A DNA stretch of 64,000 nt, from the NCBI GenBank assembly GCA_021234155.1, contig JAJEKV010000124.1, positions 184,001-248,000 on the forward strand. The letters are read 5' to 3'. The stretch's first letter is position 1. Each line of letters begins with the position of its first letter. Source of the DNA: Isoetes taiwanensis (taxonomy: Eukaryota; Streptophyta; Lycopodiopsida; Isoetales; Isoetaceae). A program made the position numbers and the translations under genes. Under the pieces are notes generated by a model that was given only the letters and a program-made list of their open reading frames with translations, ran no database searches and was not told the origin of the DNA. Below, piece after piece: positions 44,341-56,115 of this stretch.

Positions 44341-44370
44341 CGGGCGGGAGGGGGGATGGGTGGGTGGGTT
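44341..44370 (+). promoter_or_regulatory. G-quadruplex-type G-run cluster
   Basis: Six runs of three or more G separated by one or two bases (GGGCGGGAGGGGGGATGGG then TGGGTGGG), about 120-150 bp upstream of the start codon of the minus-strand gene. Such runs fit the G4 pattern. The position suggests the promoter or 5' UTR. Confidence 0.55.
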
Positions 44371-45716
44371 TTGTGGGGCAGGACATATAAAGGGCACGAT
44401 TTAAGAATATTGTAGCATATTCTTTGTCGCCAGGGCTCCAGTTCTAGCGTCTCCAGTTTTTCCTCGAGTTCCAACTTCAGGGGGACCCGTTCATTGGGCT
44501 CGAACTATATGTCGATCTGTAGGGAAGGCATTTGGACCTTGAATCAAGTATCCTTTCTTTGAGTCTGTAGCTTTGTAATGTTGCCAGAGATAATCAGCTA
44601 TTTCAGGCTAATCTGAACATATGGAAACCTAAGAATCGTGAATACTCGAAGGCCTTTGGAGGAGTCGAAGCGATTTTGCTTATAGTCATAGGATCCTTTA
44701 CTGGAATTGTTGTGCCATTAATTTGGAAGGAGAAGGCAGTATTGGCATTTGCTTATGGCACCTTATCCGTTTGTACAACGTCTGAAATTAAAATACTAAT
44801 ACTAAATAGCCCCAGTTTTATAGGATATGCATTTCATGGATCAAAGATTATCCGCTTTGTGGAGTTGATGTTAAAGGAATTGAACCTAATTCCATGCTAC
44901 AGGCATTGGTTGACAGCTTTATTGAGGGACATGCTAGAATATCTGATACAGGCACGGGGGAGTGGTCCACATTAAAGGGTTATTTCTTTAAGGTTCCCAA
45001 GAATAAAGCTTAAGGGAGCCAAGGAAAGCAGCATCCTTGCATAAAAGGTTTAGCCAAAGGCCATGTTTTCTTATCCTTTAATAACAAAGATAGAAACTTT
45101 TATTTTAATAATAGAAGGACAGCATCGATTATACTAAGCTCAGCTATTTTTCTACTACGAAGAAGGGGTCGGGTCGAGATAAAATTGTAGATGCCTTTTA
45201 TTGCTAGGCAAAAAGGCAAATTCAGCTATAAATAGAGGTGATCGGCCTGCTTTTCAGAGATAGAAGAGCCCTGCAGCAGAATCCGACGGCAGCATTCTAG
45301 ATCCTTATTGCTGCTCCAACTTTGACCTTCTCTGGAAGATCCGATCAAGCTCAGGGCATTGTATGGACGATTCTTTGCCAAAACGCTCGAGATTTGCTTG
45401 GGTCCTCAGCCATTGTTTTCTTTGAAGCCTATTCATAGTCTGATCTTGATGTAATCGATCATAGGTCGAAGGGGAATAAGTTGTGATCAATCCTTCATTC
45501 CTAAGCTATTGGGAAGACTGCCTTAAGCCTGTTGGATCCGGTTGGGCGGATATTTGTTGCTCCATATCTTGTTGTTGAACCAATTTGACTCTTGCTCTTG
45601 TGTTGAGTTGTCTTAATATCTCAAGAGTTAATTCGTGATTCCATTCCTTGTCTATATTGTTGTAGTTCTAAAGATTTAAGTCCTATTAAACTCCTCAAAT
45701 CATATCAATACTCATA
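44371..45716. other. Unassigned; possible retroelement remnant
   Basis: A frame at 44.68-44.97 kb is hydrophobic and unrecognised. TATAAATAG at about 45227 with downstream non-coding, T/C-rich sequence resembles a plant promoter or an LTR U3/R region, but I could not find a second LTR or element ends. No gene is called. Confidence 0.3.
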
Positions 45717-45877
45717 GCTACCGGGAACCAAGTTAAACTTGGTTCCCGTTCCCAACTCCGTTCCCGAGGGTTCAGAGTTCCGGGAACTCCTAGCCAAGTT
45801 CCCACTACATGTGCTACCGGGAACTAAGTTCCGGACGAAGTTCCCATAAATGGGAACTTGAGTTCCCGGTAGCAAAC
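45717..45877. mobile_element. Small inverted-repeat element (GGGAAC-rich)
   Basis: The ends are inverted copies: GCTACCGGGAACCAAGTT at the left and the reverse complement of AACTTGAGTTCCCGGTAGC at the right. The interior repeats GGGAAC/GTTCCC many times and includes a perfect palindrome, GGGAACCAAGTT-A-AACTTGGTTCCC. A related GTTCC-rich patch occurs at about 46980-47040. It may be a MITE or the terminal part of a larger transposon spanning to 47 kb. Confidence 0.55.
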
Positions 45878-47230
45878 TTTTTTTAGCATTAAATTTACAA
45901 AGAAACCACAAAGAAAGTGTCGAAATACCAAAAAAATTTATTTTTTTCCCTTGTTCGTGGTTTTTGACGGCTTGGTGTCGGATCTCTGGCCTGATGTCGG
46001 CTGGGACTACTGCTACTAAAGTGTTGAAGGAGCCTACTATATCTTTTGGACTAGAGGAGCCTATTGCCCAGCTATCAAACTCTGAACTCGAAAGATAAAT
46101 TCATTTTAGCAACCCGGAGAGTACTCCTCATTCTTTTATCCGTCATTCTTTTATCTCTTATTCTCGAACGAAACACCTCTGTTGCAGTAGCTCAGCTCTG
46201 ACCTCTGCTATGACCTCTGCTACAGGAGCTGCCTTCTGGCTCTGTTATCTGGCTGGAGCAGTGGAGACTACTAGAGCCTGTCCTCTGTGCCATCGAAATC
46301 TTTGAGAGGAAAGCATAAAACTTGTAAGCTTTTTTATGCAAACTTGTAAGAATAGATTTGTAAGTAAGTGATATGTAAACCTTTCTGGTCATGTCATTTC
46401 ATCCCTTTGTTTGCTTTTATCCTACTCGGAGAAATACCGTGATCATATTGATATGTAGATCAAATACAGGATAACCAGATTAAGGGAACAATACAATGCA
46501 ATCATGTCTTTTTCTGTCCCTTTTATCTGAATGTTTGGATGCTGCCAAGATCAAGAATTCTAAATGATGCCAAAGTATGGCATGAAAGAATCAGCAGAAT
46601 GATCTTACAATAAAGGGAAAAAAAAATTAGGACAATTGATGCTTAGAGGTATATGCTAAATATTGAGAGAACTTGGAAAGCTTCTGAATGCCCTTTGAAA
46701 GCTCATAACAGAACTATATGCTCTTTTGCAATAACAACTATTTATAGTAATTGTCTAGCAGGTTCTCATTTTAGTCACAAATCTCACAACATTATGAGCA
46801 TCAATATACACAAGTTGGCCATTATGATGTGTAAACATATCTGAGATTAGCAAAGAGAAAGAGAACCAAACTCTTGATGAACGTTAAAGAATGGTTTTAC
46901 CTATTACTTTCACCCATCACTATGTATTTCACATTTTTCTGTTCTAAGTGTTCTATAATAATCTATATGCAAAGGGAACTCCAAAACCGGAAGTTGGACG
47001 TTCCTGTTCCCGTTCCCAAATTTGGGTCCCAGGACAAAATCGAACTTTAAAATAAAGGGGGAGGGAGAATATAAAGCTCAGGTAGTTTATAAACATGTTT
47101 ATGTAGCCAGGGGTTCATTCCTGATACAACATGCAATGAGGGTGTGTCTCTAATCCAATAAGTTTCTTAAGAGTCAAATTGAAATTAGGAGAAAGATCTT
47201 TAGTGGCATGAATCACCTCGTTGCATTTTA
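45878..47230. other. No gene recognised
   Basis: No family-like coding block. If the GTTCCC-rich patches at both ends are transposon termini, this would be the interior of a 1.3-kb non-autonomous element. Confidence 0.35.
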
Positions 47231-47329
47231 CTCTGATCTTTGATGTCAGTTCAAGGAACGAAAGAGTTTTTGGGACTTCACAATTGGCCAGCCGTTATTC
47301 CTCAGACGCCCGTATATAGAGTCCAGGAT

Positions 47330-47737
47330 GTGGTATTTCTGGGCTTTTTTTTATGGCATTTCCGGCCATCCGATATCAGCCAAATGGTATTTTTAGCCAA
47401 AAAAATGGTGTTTTTGGCCAAAAGAATGGTGTTTCTGGCAAAAAATGTGGTATTTCTGGCCAAAAACCAAACGTGAAACTGCGCGACAACGCCGAGATCT
47501 TTGGTCGCATTCTTCTTGCAGCTCCATGGATGGCTTGAAATGCTTCAAAAGCCCTTTCAATCGCTTTGTCTTCCTCTTTAATACTAGTTTGATGAAAAGC
47601 GATTTGAGCTCAGATAGGTCGGTTCGAGGAAAAAATGACCTAAAACAATTGGTTCTGTGCTTGAAACTGCGAAGTGCATAGTGACTGATAATGGGTGTCC
47701 GAAAACACCACAAAAAAAGTCTGGAAATACCATATCT
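47330..47737. mobile_element. Short TIR element with 21-bp repeats
   Basis: Left end ATGTGGTATTTCTGGGC plus a T7 run, and right end (reverse complement) ATGGTATTTCCAGAC plus a T7 run, form imperfect inverted repeats of about 35 bp. The left half also holds four tandem 20-21-bp units (ATGGTGTTTTTGGCCAAAAG-like) translating as repeated MVFLAKK. It is non-autonomous, and no clean target duplication was seen. Confidence 0.55.
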
Positions 47738-47739
47738 CG

Positions 47740-48920
47740 ACTTCTAAATATGACGGTCCTTATTCCTCCTCCCTGTCATGTCTACTTCTTGTCTTTATAC
47801 AAATTGTACTTTCATTGATGGATCTGGAATGTTCATTTTCGAGCAATAGTTGTTAGGAGCACAATAATCTTATGTCTGGTAGAGCTGAAGTGGTTGGTTG
47901 TTTTTAACTTAGGTCATATGGCTGGTTGCATAAATCTGAATGTTAATGGAAATTGTTTTTACTGTATGTGAGGCATGCATGCTTAAGAAGAACATAATGC
48001 TTTATCCATGCTCAAAAGGGACCTAGATTTGACTCTCAAGCAGATAACAGAGATGAAACATGAGATATGAGATGTATTTATGTATGCTAGTTAATAATAT
48101 GTTCTTCTTGCAGACATAATTATCAAGCTCAAAACTTGAAAAGTGCAAAAGCAAAGCCTGAACTATGTGTGTCTGATACAAATAGAATTCTAGCGAAGCA
48201 AGGTAGGAGTGGGTTTTCCAATACCTCTATCTAGCCGTCTCTCTATATCAATTTCGCTTAATTACTTGTTAAGCTCCATTACACAGAGGGGCACTAAGAT
48301 AGAGAACACTGTGACCTAGCAAACACACTAATGACCTGTGGTGCAATTATAGACTTTGTTTTTTTTTTTAAACATGAAAATTCGGGACTTTTGGCCTATT
48401 TTTTTTAAAGACATGCATCAAAAAAGAAAGCTGCAGTTCAAAATGAACAATTTGAAAAGAGGAGGATATTTTTTGTTTTTGTCAATCTGAAAAAGATCAC
48501 TTCTCTGGAGCACCCAATTGCAAAGGAAATGTTTATGCACGCATAAATCAGGCTTAAAATGTTCTCTTTAGCAACATTAGCAAATAGCATTTATTACTAA
48601 ATAGATGAAATTGCTCACCAAATATGATCTGATGGGCATTGGGATAATTGGGTTGAAGGATCAAATTAAAAACGAATTTGTACAAATGTAGTGTTTGTAC
48701 AAAGCTTAGTGCTAAGGAAACTTACACTACACAAGCAATCGTGTGACTTTGATGCACCAGTAGTCTTGCGTTTTCCTTAGTACGAGTTGTATAACCCACA
48801 GATTGATTGGCGCTCTAGATCATTTCGATTTGATGGCCCTTGCCCCAGTCCTGATCCATCTGCAGTGCGTCCGCATCTCTCCAGTATGTAGAATATCATG
48901 GGCTCTTAATTTTACTCTTA
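47740..48920. other. Intergenic, no gene seen
   Basis: AT-rich with a poly(T) run near 48360. Nothing is supported. Confidence 0.4.
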
Positions 48921-48929
48921 TTCATGACT

Positions 48930-48992
48930 TATTGGTCCCATGACCTATTGGTCTCCGTGGACGTTAAAAAATCTATTATATTCTATTCTTAT
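48930..48992 (+). mobile_element. LINE 3' stub (copy E)
   Basis: TTGGTCCCATGACCTATTGG then TCTCCGTGGACGTTAAAAAATC, followed by a decayed TATTC-type tail. It is the same 3' terminus as copies A to D and is truncated to about 50 bp. Confidence 0.7.
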
Positions 48993-48999
48993 TCATGCC

Positions 49000-49991
49000 C
49001 CAGTTCCTATTTTCCTGTCCTGATCTGGCTCCTGTCACTGCCTTCATCCATGTTCTAGAAGATGTCCTAGCTCCTGCACCTATACCAGTCCTGCTCCTGT
49101 TCCAATTCCTGCTCTTATTCCTGTTCTTGATCCTACTCCCGTCCAAGCCCTTGTTTCAGTGAAGTCTTCTTCATGTCCTCAATTCCATATCTCGAAGATC
49201 TCTCCTCACGAGTTTATTAAATATGAAGATAAGATCCAAGCTCAGTATTTGCAATCCAAGTTCATCCATCAACTAGCTCCGCTTCAATAAAATTAGTTCC
49301 AATGTTCCCAAATAAATATGACGACTTTTCTGATGTTTTTGAGAAAGTCAAGTCCAGCATCAGAGCACCTGGACAGTCCGCAATATTTATACAGAACATG
49401 CCACCGGTGCGCACAGAGTAGCCAAAAAGCCCCTAGTATATATGTTCCATACAGGCAAATCTGACCCCTTTCCATATGGATTTATAAATAAAACAACAAT
49501 AAAAAACCCTTATGACCCTAGTGTACATATGGAAAAAGGTAAAAAACCAACCCTAGTTCATGCACGTGGTTTTGTCAGGTTCCACACGGTGAAGCCCTCT
49601 TGCCAGAGCAACGCCCATATGATTGTCATATTGATTTACAGCCCAAGACAATGCCGCCCTATGGACCCATATATGGTTTTGCGAGAGTATATTAAAGAAA
49701 ATTTGGCTACGGGCTTCATTCGACATTCTCAGTCTGCTGCTGAAGCACCTATTTTCTTCTCAAAAAGAAGGATGGTTCCCTGCATCTAGTCCTTGATTAT
49801 CGCGGCCTCCATAAAATCACAATTATTCCTAAAAGAATTGTTAAACGCATGGATGTGCTGAGAAGTCATTTATAAAAGCTTGTGACTTTTCTGGTAATAA
49901 GAAAAGAGTGTCTCACTATAACCAATACATGACAAAGTTCTGTTATGCATTCCTGTGGTCTATTTGAAACCATTTTTTATTGTGCAAAAAG
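49000..49991 (+). pseudogene. Ty3/gypsy pol remnant
   Basis: A Pro-rich linker (PVPIPALIPVLDPTPVQA, about 49.1 kb) is followed by FPNKYDDFSDVFEKVKSS (about 49.3 kb), the string that precedes the RT of plant Ty3/gypsy polyproteins. Next come ENLATGFIRHSQSAAEAPIFF and, after a frame shift, KKKDGSLHLVLDYRGLHKITI (49.77-49.83 kb), the classic RT N-terminal block (normally LRLCVDYRxLNKITI). Catalytic YxDD is not found before the L1 insertion point. Multiple stops show that it is dead. The L1 at 50009 inserted within or just past this relic. Confidence 0.75.
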
Positions 49992-50008
49992 AAAAGGATT
50001 ATATCTTT

Positions 50009-51784
50009 GGCAGCTGTGTGAGGCGGTGTAAGAGCCCAGGGAAACTGACTCAACCACGCAGGAGGAGGTTCCTCCAGTACCCACATGGCCGAGCACTTCG
50101 ACCAGTTAAGCAAGCACCCTGAAGCTAAAGAAAAGGCATCCAAAATATTCTTGGCTGCCTGAAGATTGGACTCATCTGCATGAAGAAAGAGGAATGTATC
50201 ATCCGCAAATTGATTGCAAACCTGTTGCGACCCATCATCCATGCGGAGACCTTGCACCACATTGTCGAAGAATCGCCACCAAAAGTCATGAGAGAGCTTC
50301 CGCCACTATAGTGAATGGAAGGGGCCAACGGACATCCCCGCCTAATGCCTCGCCCATAGAGAAGATTGAAGAGGTCTCACCCCGACACCACACCGCCGCC
50401 CTCTAGCGGACCGTGCGCCTTCATAACCGTTTCCCTGAAACTAGGTCCGCACCCAAAGGCTCGCATCATATCGCCAAGAACCGCCAGCTAACACTTGTCA
50501 TAAGCCTTGGCAAAATCCATCTTAAGAAAAACAAGGGGCTGCCTCATCCTACGAGCCCAATGCACTCCCTCAAAAGTAGCGACCACATTATGAAGAATGT
50601 TCCACAGATAAAACCAAACCGCTCGCACTAATGGCGTGAACTAGTACCGGCTTAAGCCTCTCACCAAAAGCCTTAGCAATGATTTTATACACTACGCATA
50701 ACAGAGTAATAGGCCTCCCAAATATTGATGGTTTTAGGATGCTTACACTTGGGTATAAGTGAAATACAACCTCGTATTCAGCAGAGGATGCATCGAGTTA
50801 TTTCCCAAAAGATCCGCATACACCTGCACCACCGAGTCCCCCACCCATTCCCAATACTTCGGGAAAAAACTCCACTGGTATTCCATCTAATCCGAATACT
50901 TATTCCGAGCCAACAAAGGCATGCATCCCCAACTCCTGCCCTCACAAACCACTCCTCTAAGCTCGCCTTTGAAGGGTCGAGATTCTTGGCGATACCTTGG
51001 CCAAGCACCAGCTCTTGAAAACACTCGTGAGGGAAGCGGGCTCTCCTTGAAAAATGTTTCATAGTGCACCGCTACAAAGGCCTTGATAGCATCCGGGTTG
51101 CCGCAACAACACTCCCCGGGGTGTAACTATGTCCGCCATGGCTGCCGATACTTTTTCCGGGGCTACTCGAAAAAAACTTTAGAGCAAGTGTCGATTTTGC
51201 TTCAGCCACGCCAAACTGCTTTGACCCTCGCCTCGCATACACCTTGGCCTCCTCTTCAACCTCGATCGACCGGAAGCACTGCGCTGCTCATGCAAGCCAT
51301 CGAGACCCGCCCTCTAAGAGACTCGGCCCGCATATAAGGCATCCAACTCAAGGACGCCGAGCCAAAGCCTTTTCTTTCGCTTCCATTCTTTTCAAGAAAT
51401 CGCTTTTACCCTAGCCAATGCCGTAACCATTGCACTCATTCCTGTATCCCGCTGAATATCTCACGCTAAATGAGCTTTACAAAATTTGTGAACTCTGGAT
51501 CCCCGAAGAAAGCTTGTGTTAAGCTTAAAAACCGCCCCGAGAGGCCGCGGTGGGTGGTCATGAAGCCGTTGAATGATCCGGGGGTGTGATCGAGATAGAA
51601 GGGCGAACATTCACCCTAGTGAAGGCCGAGCATAATCCAAGACTGGCTGGAGTGCCATAAACTCTATCCAAACCTAGAGTATGCCCTACCATGCCCCAGC
51701 CAATTATTGCACCAAGTAAAATTACGATCCCCGGGAAGCTATGTCAAACCCCACTCCTGCACAAACCTAAGCCATTGGTCACGC
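50009..51784 (-). pseudogene. L1 reverse transcriptase (inverted segment)
   Basis: Minus-strand remnants include VFLKMDFAKAYD (about 50525-50497, motif A) and CNQFADDTFLFLHADES (FADD at about 50209-50198, catalytic), then ASGCLLNWSKCSAMWV. These are standard plant L1 RT motifs. The stretch between 51.7 and 50.6 kb is heavily frameshifted. Catalytic Asp residues are retained. Confidence 0.8.
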
Positions 51785-52285
51785 TCAAAACCCTGCACAA
51801 TATCTGAACCAATACCATGCCTCGTCCTCCTTCCGGAGCTCCACCATGTTAAAGTCACCCAGGACAAACCATGTAGAACCCATACCAAAGGATTGGAGCT
51901 TATTTCGCAATTGTGCCCATAAGCAACCTCTCTGAGTGGCCCCAATTGGTGCATACACATTCAGTAAGCCCCACTCGGAGTGGCCCTCCTTCCATTTAAT
52001 CACTGCCCACTGGCCTTGGCTATCTGTGGCTGAAAAGGTTACTTGTACACCCATTTTCCAACAAATCAAAGTACCTCCCCTGGCCCTCCCCGTTGTAGCA
52101 GCTGCAGCCACGTACTGATTACCCAAGATATTCATTAGGTTGGTAATATCACCCCTTGCACATTTATGCTCCTGCAAACACAAGATATCTGGATTAAGAT
52201 TCTTCACAGCCATGGCGAGACGTGCTCGCTTATTCGGAGAGGATTTGATGCCTCTCACATTCCAAGATAGAATTTTCTTATCCAT
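51785..52285 (-). pseudogene. L1 endonuclease (inverted segment)
   Basis: Open for 166 codons from MDKKILSWNVRGIKSS. It shows WNVRG, DILCLQEHK (metal-binding Glu), GGTLICWK, WGLLNVYAP and TWFVLGDFNMV, the AP-endonuclease order of plant L1 ORF2. It nicks target DNA during retrotransposition. The frame ends shortly after GDFN, before the expected final SDH motif, so it is not functional here. Confidence 0.88.
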
Positions 52286-52299
52286 GTGGGTCGTTGTGC

Positions 52300-54314
52300 A
52301 ACAAGGGTCCAGGAAAAAAGTTCTGGACTACCTGATCAATCACAATTCGATCCACTTGAGGAGGGACCTGTACAGTGGGCTGCAGATGGGCTAAGTGACC
52401 CTCTTGAGGAGCTCTCACCTGAGCTCGCCTCCTAGAAACAACTTGGTGCCACCCTTCCTTCTTCTGCTGCAACTCTTCAATCTGTGCAAGTCGCCTACAG
52501 ACCTCGGGATCCACCATACGAGAGGAGGGTTCAGGTTGTGTCTCTGGACTGCCCACACCTCCTCCTTCAACTTCAACACGTGGAACAAGCGCAGAGGGGT
52601 GAAGGCCCAACCACTATTTGCTCGCCTTTGGGTCCGAAAGAGGTTTATGCCGATGAAACCGCTTTAGCGAGGGAAACATTGCCAAAAGCTCTCCCCCATT
52701 GAGCAAGTCCAACTGGAAGTAAGAATAAAAATCACCACTTTTAACCACAAGACTCTGAGGTACCATCTCATCTGCCCGAATACCTACACATATCCGGTGG
52801 TGCACCCACAATCGAAAGGCGCTTATGTGAGTTCCCGTGCCTTTGGCCATGGCCACTAGAAACTCGTGCACCATCATCTCTCGAGGCGTATCCCGATTTG
52901 AAGCCAACATGGCACTCTAACCGCAGCAGCTCCCAGCGTAAGAGAAACCCGGAGCATAATGCCGAACAAAACATAGGCCCCTCCCATAATGCCACTCCAT
53001 GCGAGACCAACCGCCCCACCGTGGCCTCGAATCAACCATAATAAGAAAAAATTATTACCCGTGACTTGTGGTCACATATGGAGGCAACCCCAGCCTCTTA
53101 AACCGAGCCCCGTGAGCCGCACCCAAGCCTCTCGCATATCCAAAAGGCCCCCTGAAATGGCCTAACACCGAAGATGCAACCAAATTCTCTCAGATATCGC
53201 ACATGCTTCGTGATTGATTTCTACAACAGAGGTAATGATTTAAAAACTTGCTGCAAATCCTTCTTATTATTCTCGCTTCTAAGATAAGCAAAGCCTCTGT
53301 CACCCTAGAACTTTTCTCTCGACTTTCTCGCTTGCAACGGTTGCCTAATCCAATCGTAAAACCTAGGCCTAGAAAGACGGGCAACAAAGATGTCATTACC
53401 TTTCCATGCATGAGGAGTTGGGGCTCATGGCGGTTGAGGCACCACCTCTGGGGAAGCTGCAGATATCTGAAAGGGGTCCTCTGGCAGCACATCACCATTC
53501 ACACCAACCAAGGATGGCAAAGTTACAGACTCCAAACGTGGCATTGAGCTGGGCACCACCTCTCTATTCTCCATCCTACCCGAATTCCCAAAAGCCAGCT
53601 CCTGGGTAAAAGCATGCTACGGTGTACCACTTTTGGAACCCTCAAAAGTATCTACACTGGGTACTTTTAAAACTGGTACTTTCTGTTTTTTCTTTCAATT
53701 AAAATCAATTGAATTTTTTTGAATTGAAGGTCAATAACATGCCAATCTATAGTACTAAAGGATGACAATACTATTAGAGACCAAAATGAACGAATTAACT
53801 CTCAAACTTATCTTTTGTTGCGGCATTTATGCAAGTTCCCAGTACCTAATGCTGGGTACTTTTCTGGGTAGTTTCGTACTCCCTAAAAAGTACTTTAGAT
53901 GGTACACCCTAGCATGCTTTCACCCTCCTGGGAATCCACCGGCTGCCTACTGGATACATCCCGGCTAAGAATTGGCTCTTGAAGATCCAGTGCCAAGCTG
54001 ACGCAGGTTTTGGATATATCCTTGCCTCCTTTCTTTCCTCTCGCAGCATCTCTGACACGAATCCCTGGCCCAGCCTTCTCCAGGCCCAAACTCGGTGCAG
54101 AATTACCCGCCATCACCATGCTCAGGGGTTTACAGCAAAAGGCCGCAACAGGGGAATCAAATCCGCCCCCCAAACACAGCAAAAACCAAAGAAAAATATG
54201 TGCAAAAAGAAGGATCACTGAAAGAGCTTTCCAACGAACCAAAGGTTGCTGAAAACGGAGTCCGGATGCAGAAGTTATGAGGGATTCACAAACCGCCACT
54301 GCCGCCATCGCCAT
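52300..54314 (-). pseudogene. L1 ORF1 (nucleic-acid-binding), broken
   Basis: Starts near 54314 and runs leftwards in several frames, interrupted by a MITE at 53607-53924. Recognisable strings are NDIFVARLSRPRFYDWIRQP (about 53.4 kb, typical of L1 ORF1 DUF4283 proteins), FHRHKPLSDPKASK, and a C-terminal Pro/Gln-rich tail (VEVEGGGVGSPETQPEPS, EELQQKKEGWHQVVSRRR). It normally packages LINE RNA. Frame breaks near 53.2, 52.9 and 52.6 kb. Confidence 0.6.
53607..53924. mobile_element. hAT-type MITE nested in L1 ORF1, 318 bp
   Basis: An exact 8-bp target duplication CTCCTGGG lies at 53599-53606 and 53925-53932. Imperfect terminal inverted repeats share AAAGCATGCTA(C/G)GGTGTACCA. Subterminal GGGTACTTTT/AAAAGTACC words are repeated. 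No coding. Flanking L1 ORF1 sequence resumes directly on both sides, so the insertion postdates the L1 or was carried by its source copy. Confidence 0.88.
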
Positions 54315-55853
54315 GGCGCCTATCTGAGCGCCTCACCATTTGGCTTGGACATTAATGCTAGGGCAATTTGGGCGGAGACATTACAGAATATTAAGCAGCA
54401 TCTGAACTGGTGGAGGGGAAGTAAACTCACCATGGCTGGTAGGATTCTGGTAGCCAAGTCAGTGCTATGTTTACGCAGCCTCCTACATACTTGCGCCAGA
54501 AAGTGTGGTTAAGGAGTTGGATGACACCATTCACAATTTTGTTTGGGGAGGAAATGAGGAGGGGGCTACAGTGAAGGTCGCATGGTGGAAGTGTGTGCGT
54601 CCCAGAAAGGCGGGGAGCTTAGGTATGCTTGATGTGTCCTTGCACACGAAGGTTCTGGTGTCGAAATTCATCTGGCAGTTGTTGCAGGAGCAACAATCCT
54701 CAGGATTGGCTCTGTTGGCACAGTCACTTCGCCACTCTATTGTGTTTAGGAAGCCAGCAATTCCGGCTCAGTTGCCGTGGGCTCTGTTTGAGGATTTGCG
54801 GCCATTCCCTCATGCTTCGCCTTTTCTTAAAGGTCTCCTCAAGGCCTGGAAGGTGGTCAAGGTTCTCTTTTCATTGGACCCTAGCAGGTGTATGGTAGCC
54901 TCATCGCCCTTTCTTTGGGTACCCTTGGATTCTCGCATCTCCCTTGGCCTCTTCCCTACACCCGTGTACTTTCGCAAATGATGGATTGCCGCAGGGGTAA
55001 CATCCATCCGTGGATCGGTATTGGGAGGGTCATCTCACCGGGGGGAGTTTTTAGGAATCGATTTGGCCTTCGGTATTTGACATTCGGACTTGGGCGAATT
55101 GCGAATGCTATTCCATTGCGCTTGTCTTCTCAAGTCAATCGCGCTTTGGAAGTCGATAGTGGACTTGATGCATCTCGGTTTGTAGCATCCGCTTATGGGC
55201 TTCTAGCACTTCAGACACATTGCCGCTTTCTGATAAGTGGTCACTTAAGCATCCAGGGAGTAAGTGGCCCGCCATGTGGAAGTGGGCGTGGAATACATTG
55301 CCTCCTCCTAAAATCCACCCTTTTATGGCGGATCTTGCACCGTAGCCTCGTGGTGAATGTCCGAAAGTACAGTGTTCAAGCCTCGTAGCTTAAACATGCC
55401 CTCTATGTGGGAGGCCCGAGACCATTGAGCACCGCTTTGTCCTATGCACGAGGTAGGGGCAGCTTGGTCCCCGGTGAGAGCCCTCTTTGGGTCTTCACCG
55501 TGCAAATGAAGCTTCTCATGGGAGTCTTTCCTAGCAGTTGGTCAAGGCCAAGCAAAGAAGCGCTCCATTTATGCAGAGCTTGGCTTCTGTAGTTGATTTG
55601 GAAAAGACGGAGAGCGAAGGTCTTCTAGAATGCAGTGCTTAGCCCTTTTCGGTTGGTTCCGATCTTGAGGCATAAGTTGTGGCAGGCTTACCAAGTCTCA
55701 AGCTTGTCTGGCACAGTTAAGCGGGAAATTTGGTCGACATTCCTACAGATTGTGAATCATGATGGGCACTTCATTTCTTAGCACCACACTTATCATTGTA
55801 CTTGATCACATTCTAGTGGTTTAATATATTCCTATATTCTTCAAAAAAAAAAA
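54315..55853 (+). pseudogene. L1 ORF2 C-terminus, 3' UTR and poly(A)
   Basis: YLSASPFGLDINARAIWAET, SKLTMAGRILVAKSVL, NFVWGGNEEGATVKVAWWK and PRKAGSLGMLDVSLHTKVL (54.33-54.7 kb) are the standard post-RT sequence of plant L1 ORF2. A zinc-binding domain follows in another frame: CPLCGRPETIEHRFVLC (about 55393-55443). The element ends in a run of about 15 A (55843-55857) next to the target duplication. Several frameshifts (54.5, 55.0, 55.4 kb) make it inactive. Confidence 0.85.
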
Positions 55854-55870
55854 AAAAGGATTATATCTTT

Positions 55871-56110
55871 ATCTTTACGAGCATATTTAGCGAGAATGTT
55901 TAGCAAGTATATTTGTCGTAGTCAGCTGACTGAAGAAATTTGAAATATAGTTTGTCACTTTAAAGTCATTCTTATTATTTATTCTACTAATATATTGGCT
56001 ATAGGAAAAAGAGACCTAAGGTAAAGCAAAGGATTATGTGCTACCTTTGCGATTTAATACTTGCCAATGCAATACTAAGATTATAATATGGTAGATGACA
56101 TACAATTTCG
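55871..56110. other. Pre-insertion flank of L1
   Basis: Continues the host sequence interrupted at 49991. It may be the decayed continuation of the gypsy relic, but no diagnostic motif is readable. Confidence 0.3.
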
Positions 56111-56115
56111 TTAAT

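Larger units (their letters stand above)
49992..55870 (+). mobile_element. L1-type LINE with inverted 5' part (twin priming)
   Basis: AAAAGGATTATATCTTT occurs at 49992-50008 and 55854-55870: a 17-bp target duplication (13 bp if the A-run is ignored). Inside, ORF1, endonuclease and RT lie on the minus strand (54314 down to 50009). The region after the RT, the zinc knuckle and the poly(A) (55843-55857) lie on the plus strand (about 54315-55853). The RT text ends at WLSQFPWALTPPHTAAK at the left edge. The plus part starts with YLSASPFGLDINARAIW, which is the next piece of the same protein, so nothing much is lost. This is the signature of twin-primed reverse transcription. Total length without the nested MITE is about 5.5 kb. 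Frames are broken. Confidence 0.88.

Noticed and set aside
44640-45700. Solo LTR of a copia-type element around TATAAATAG
   Set aside because: No TG...CA ends, target duplication or second LTR could be found by eye; left as unassigned.
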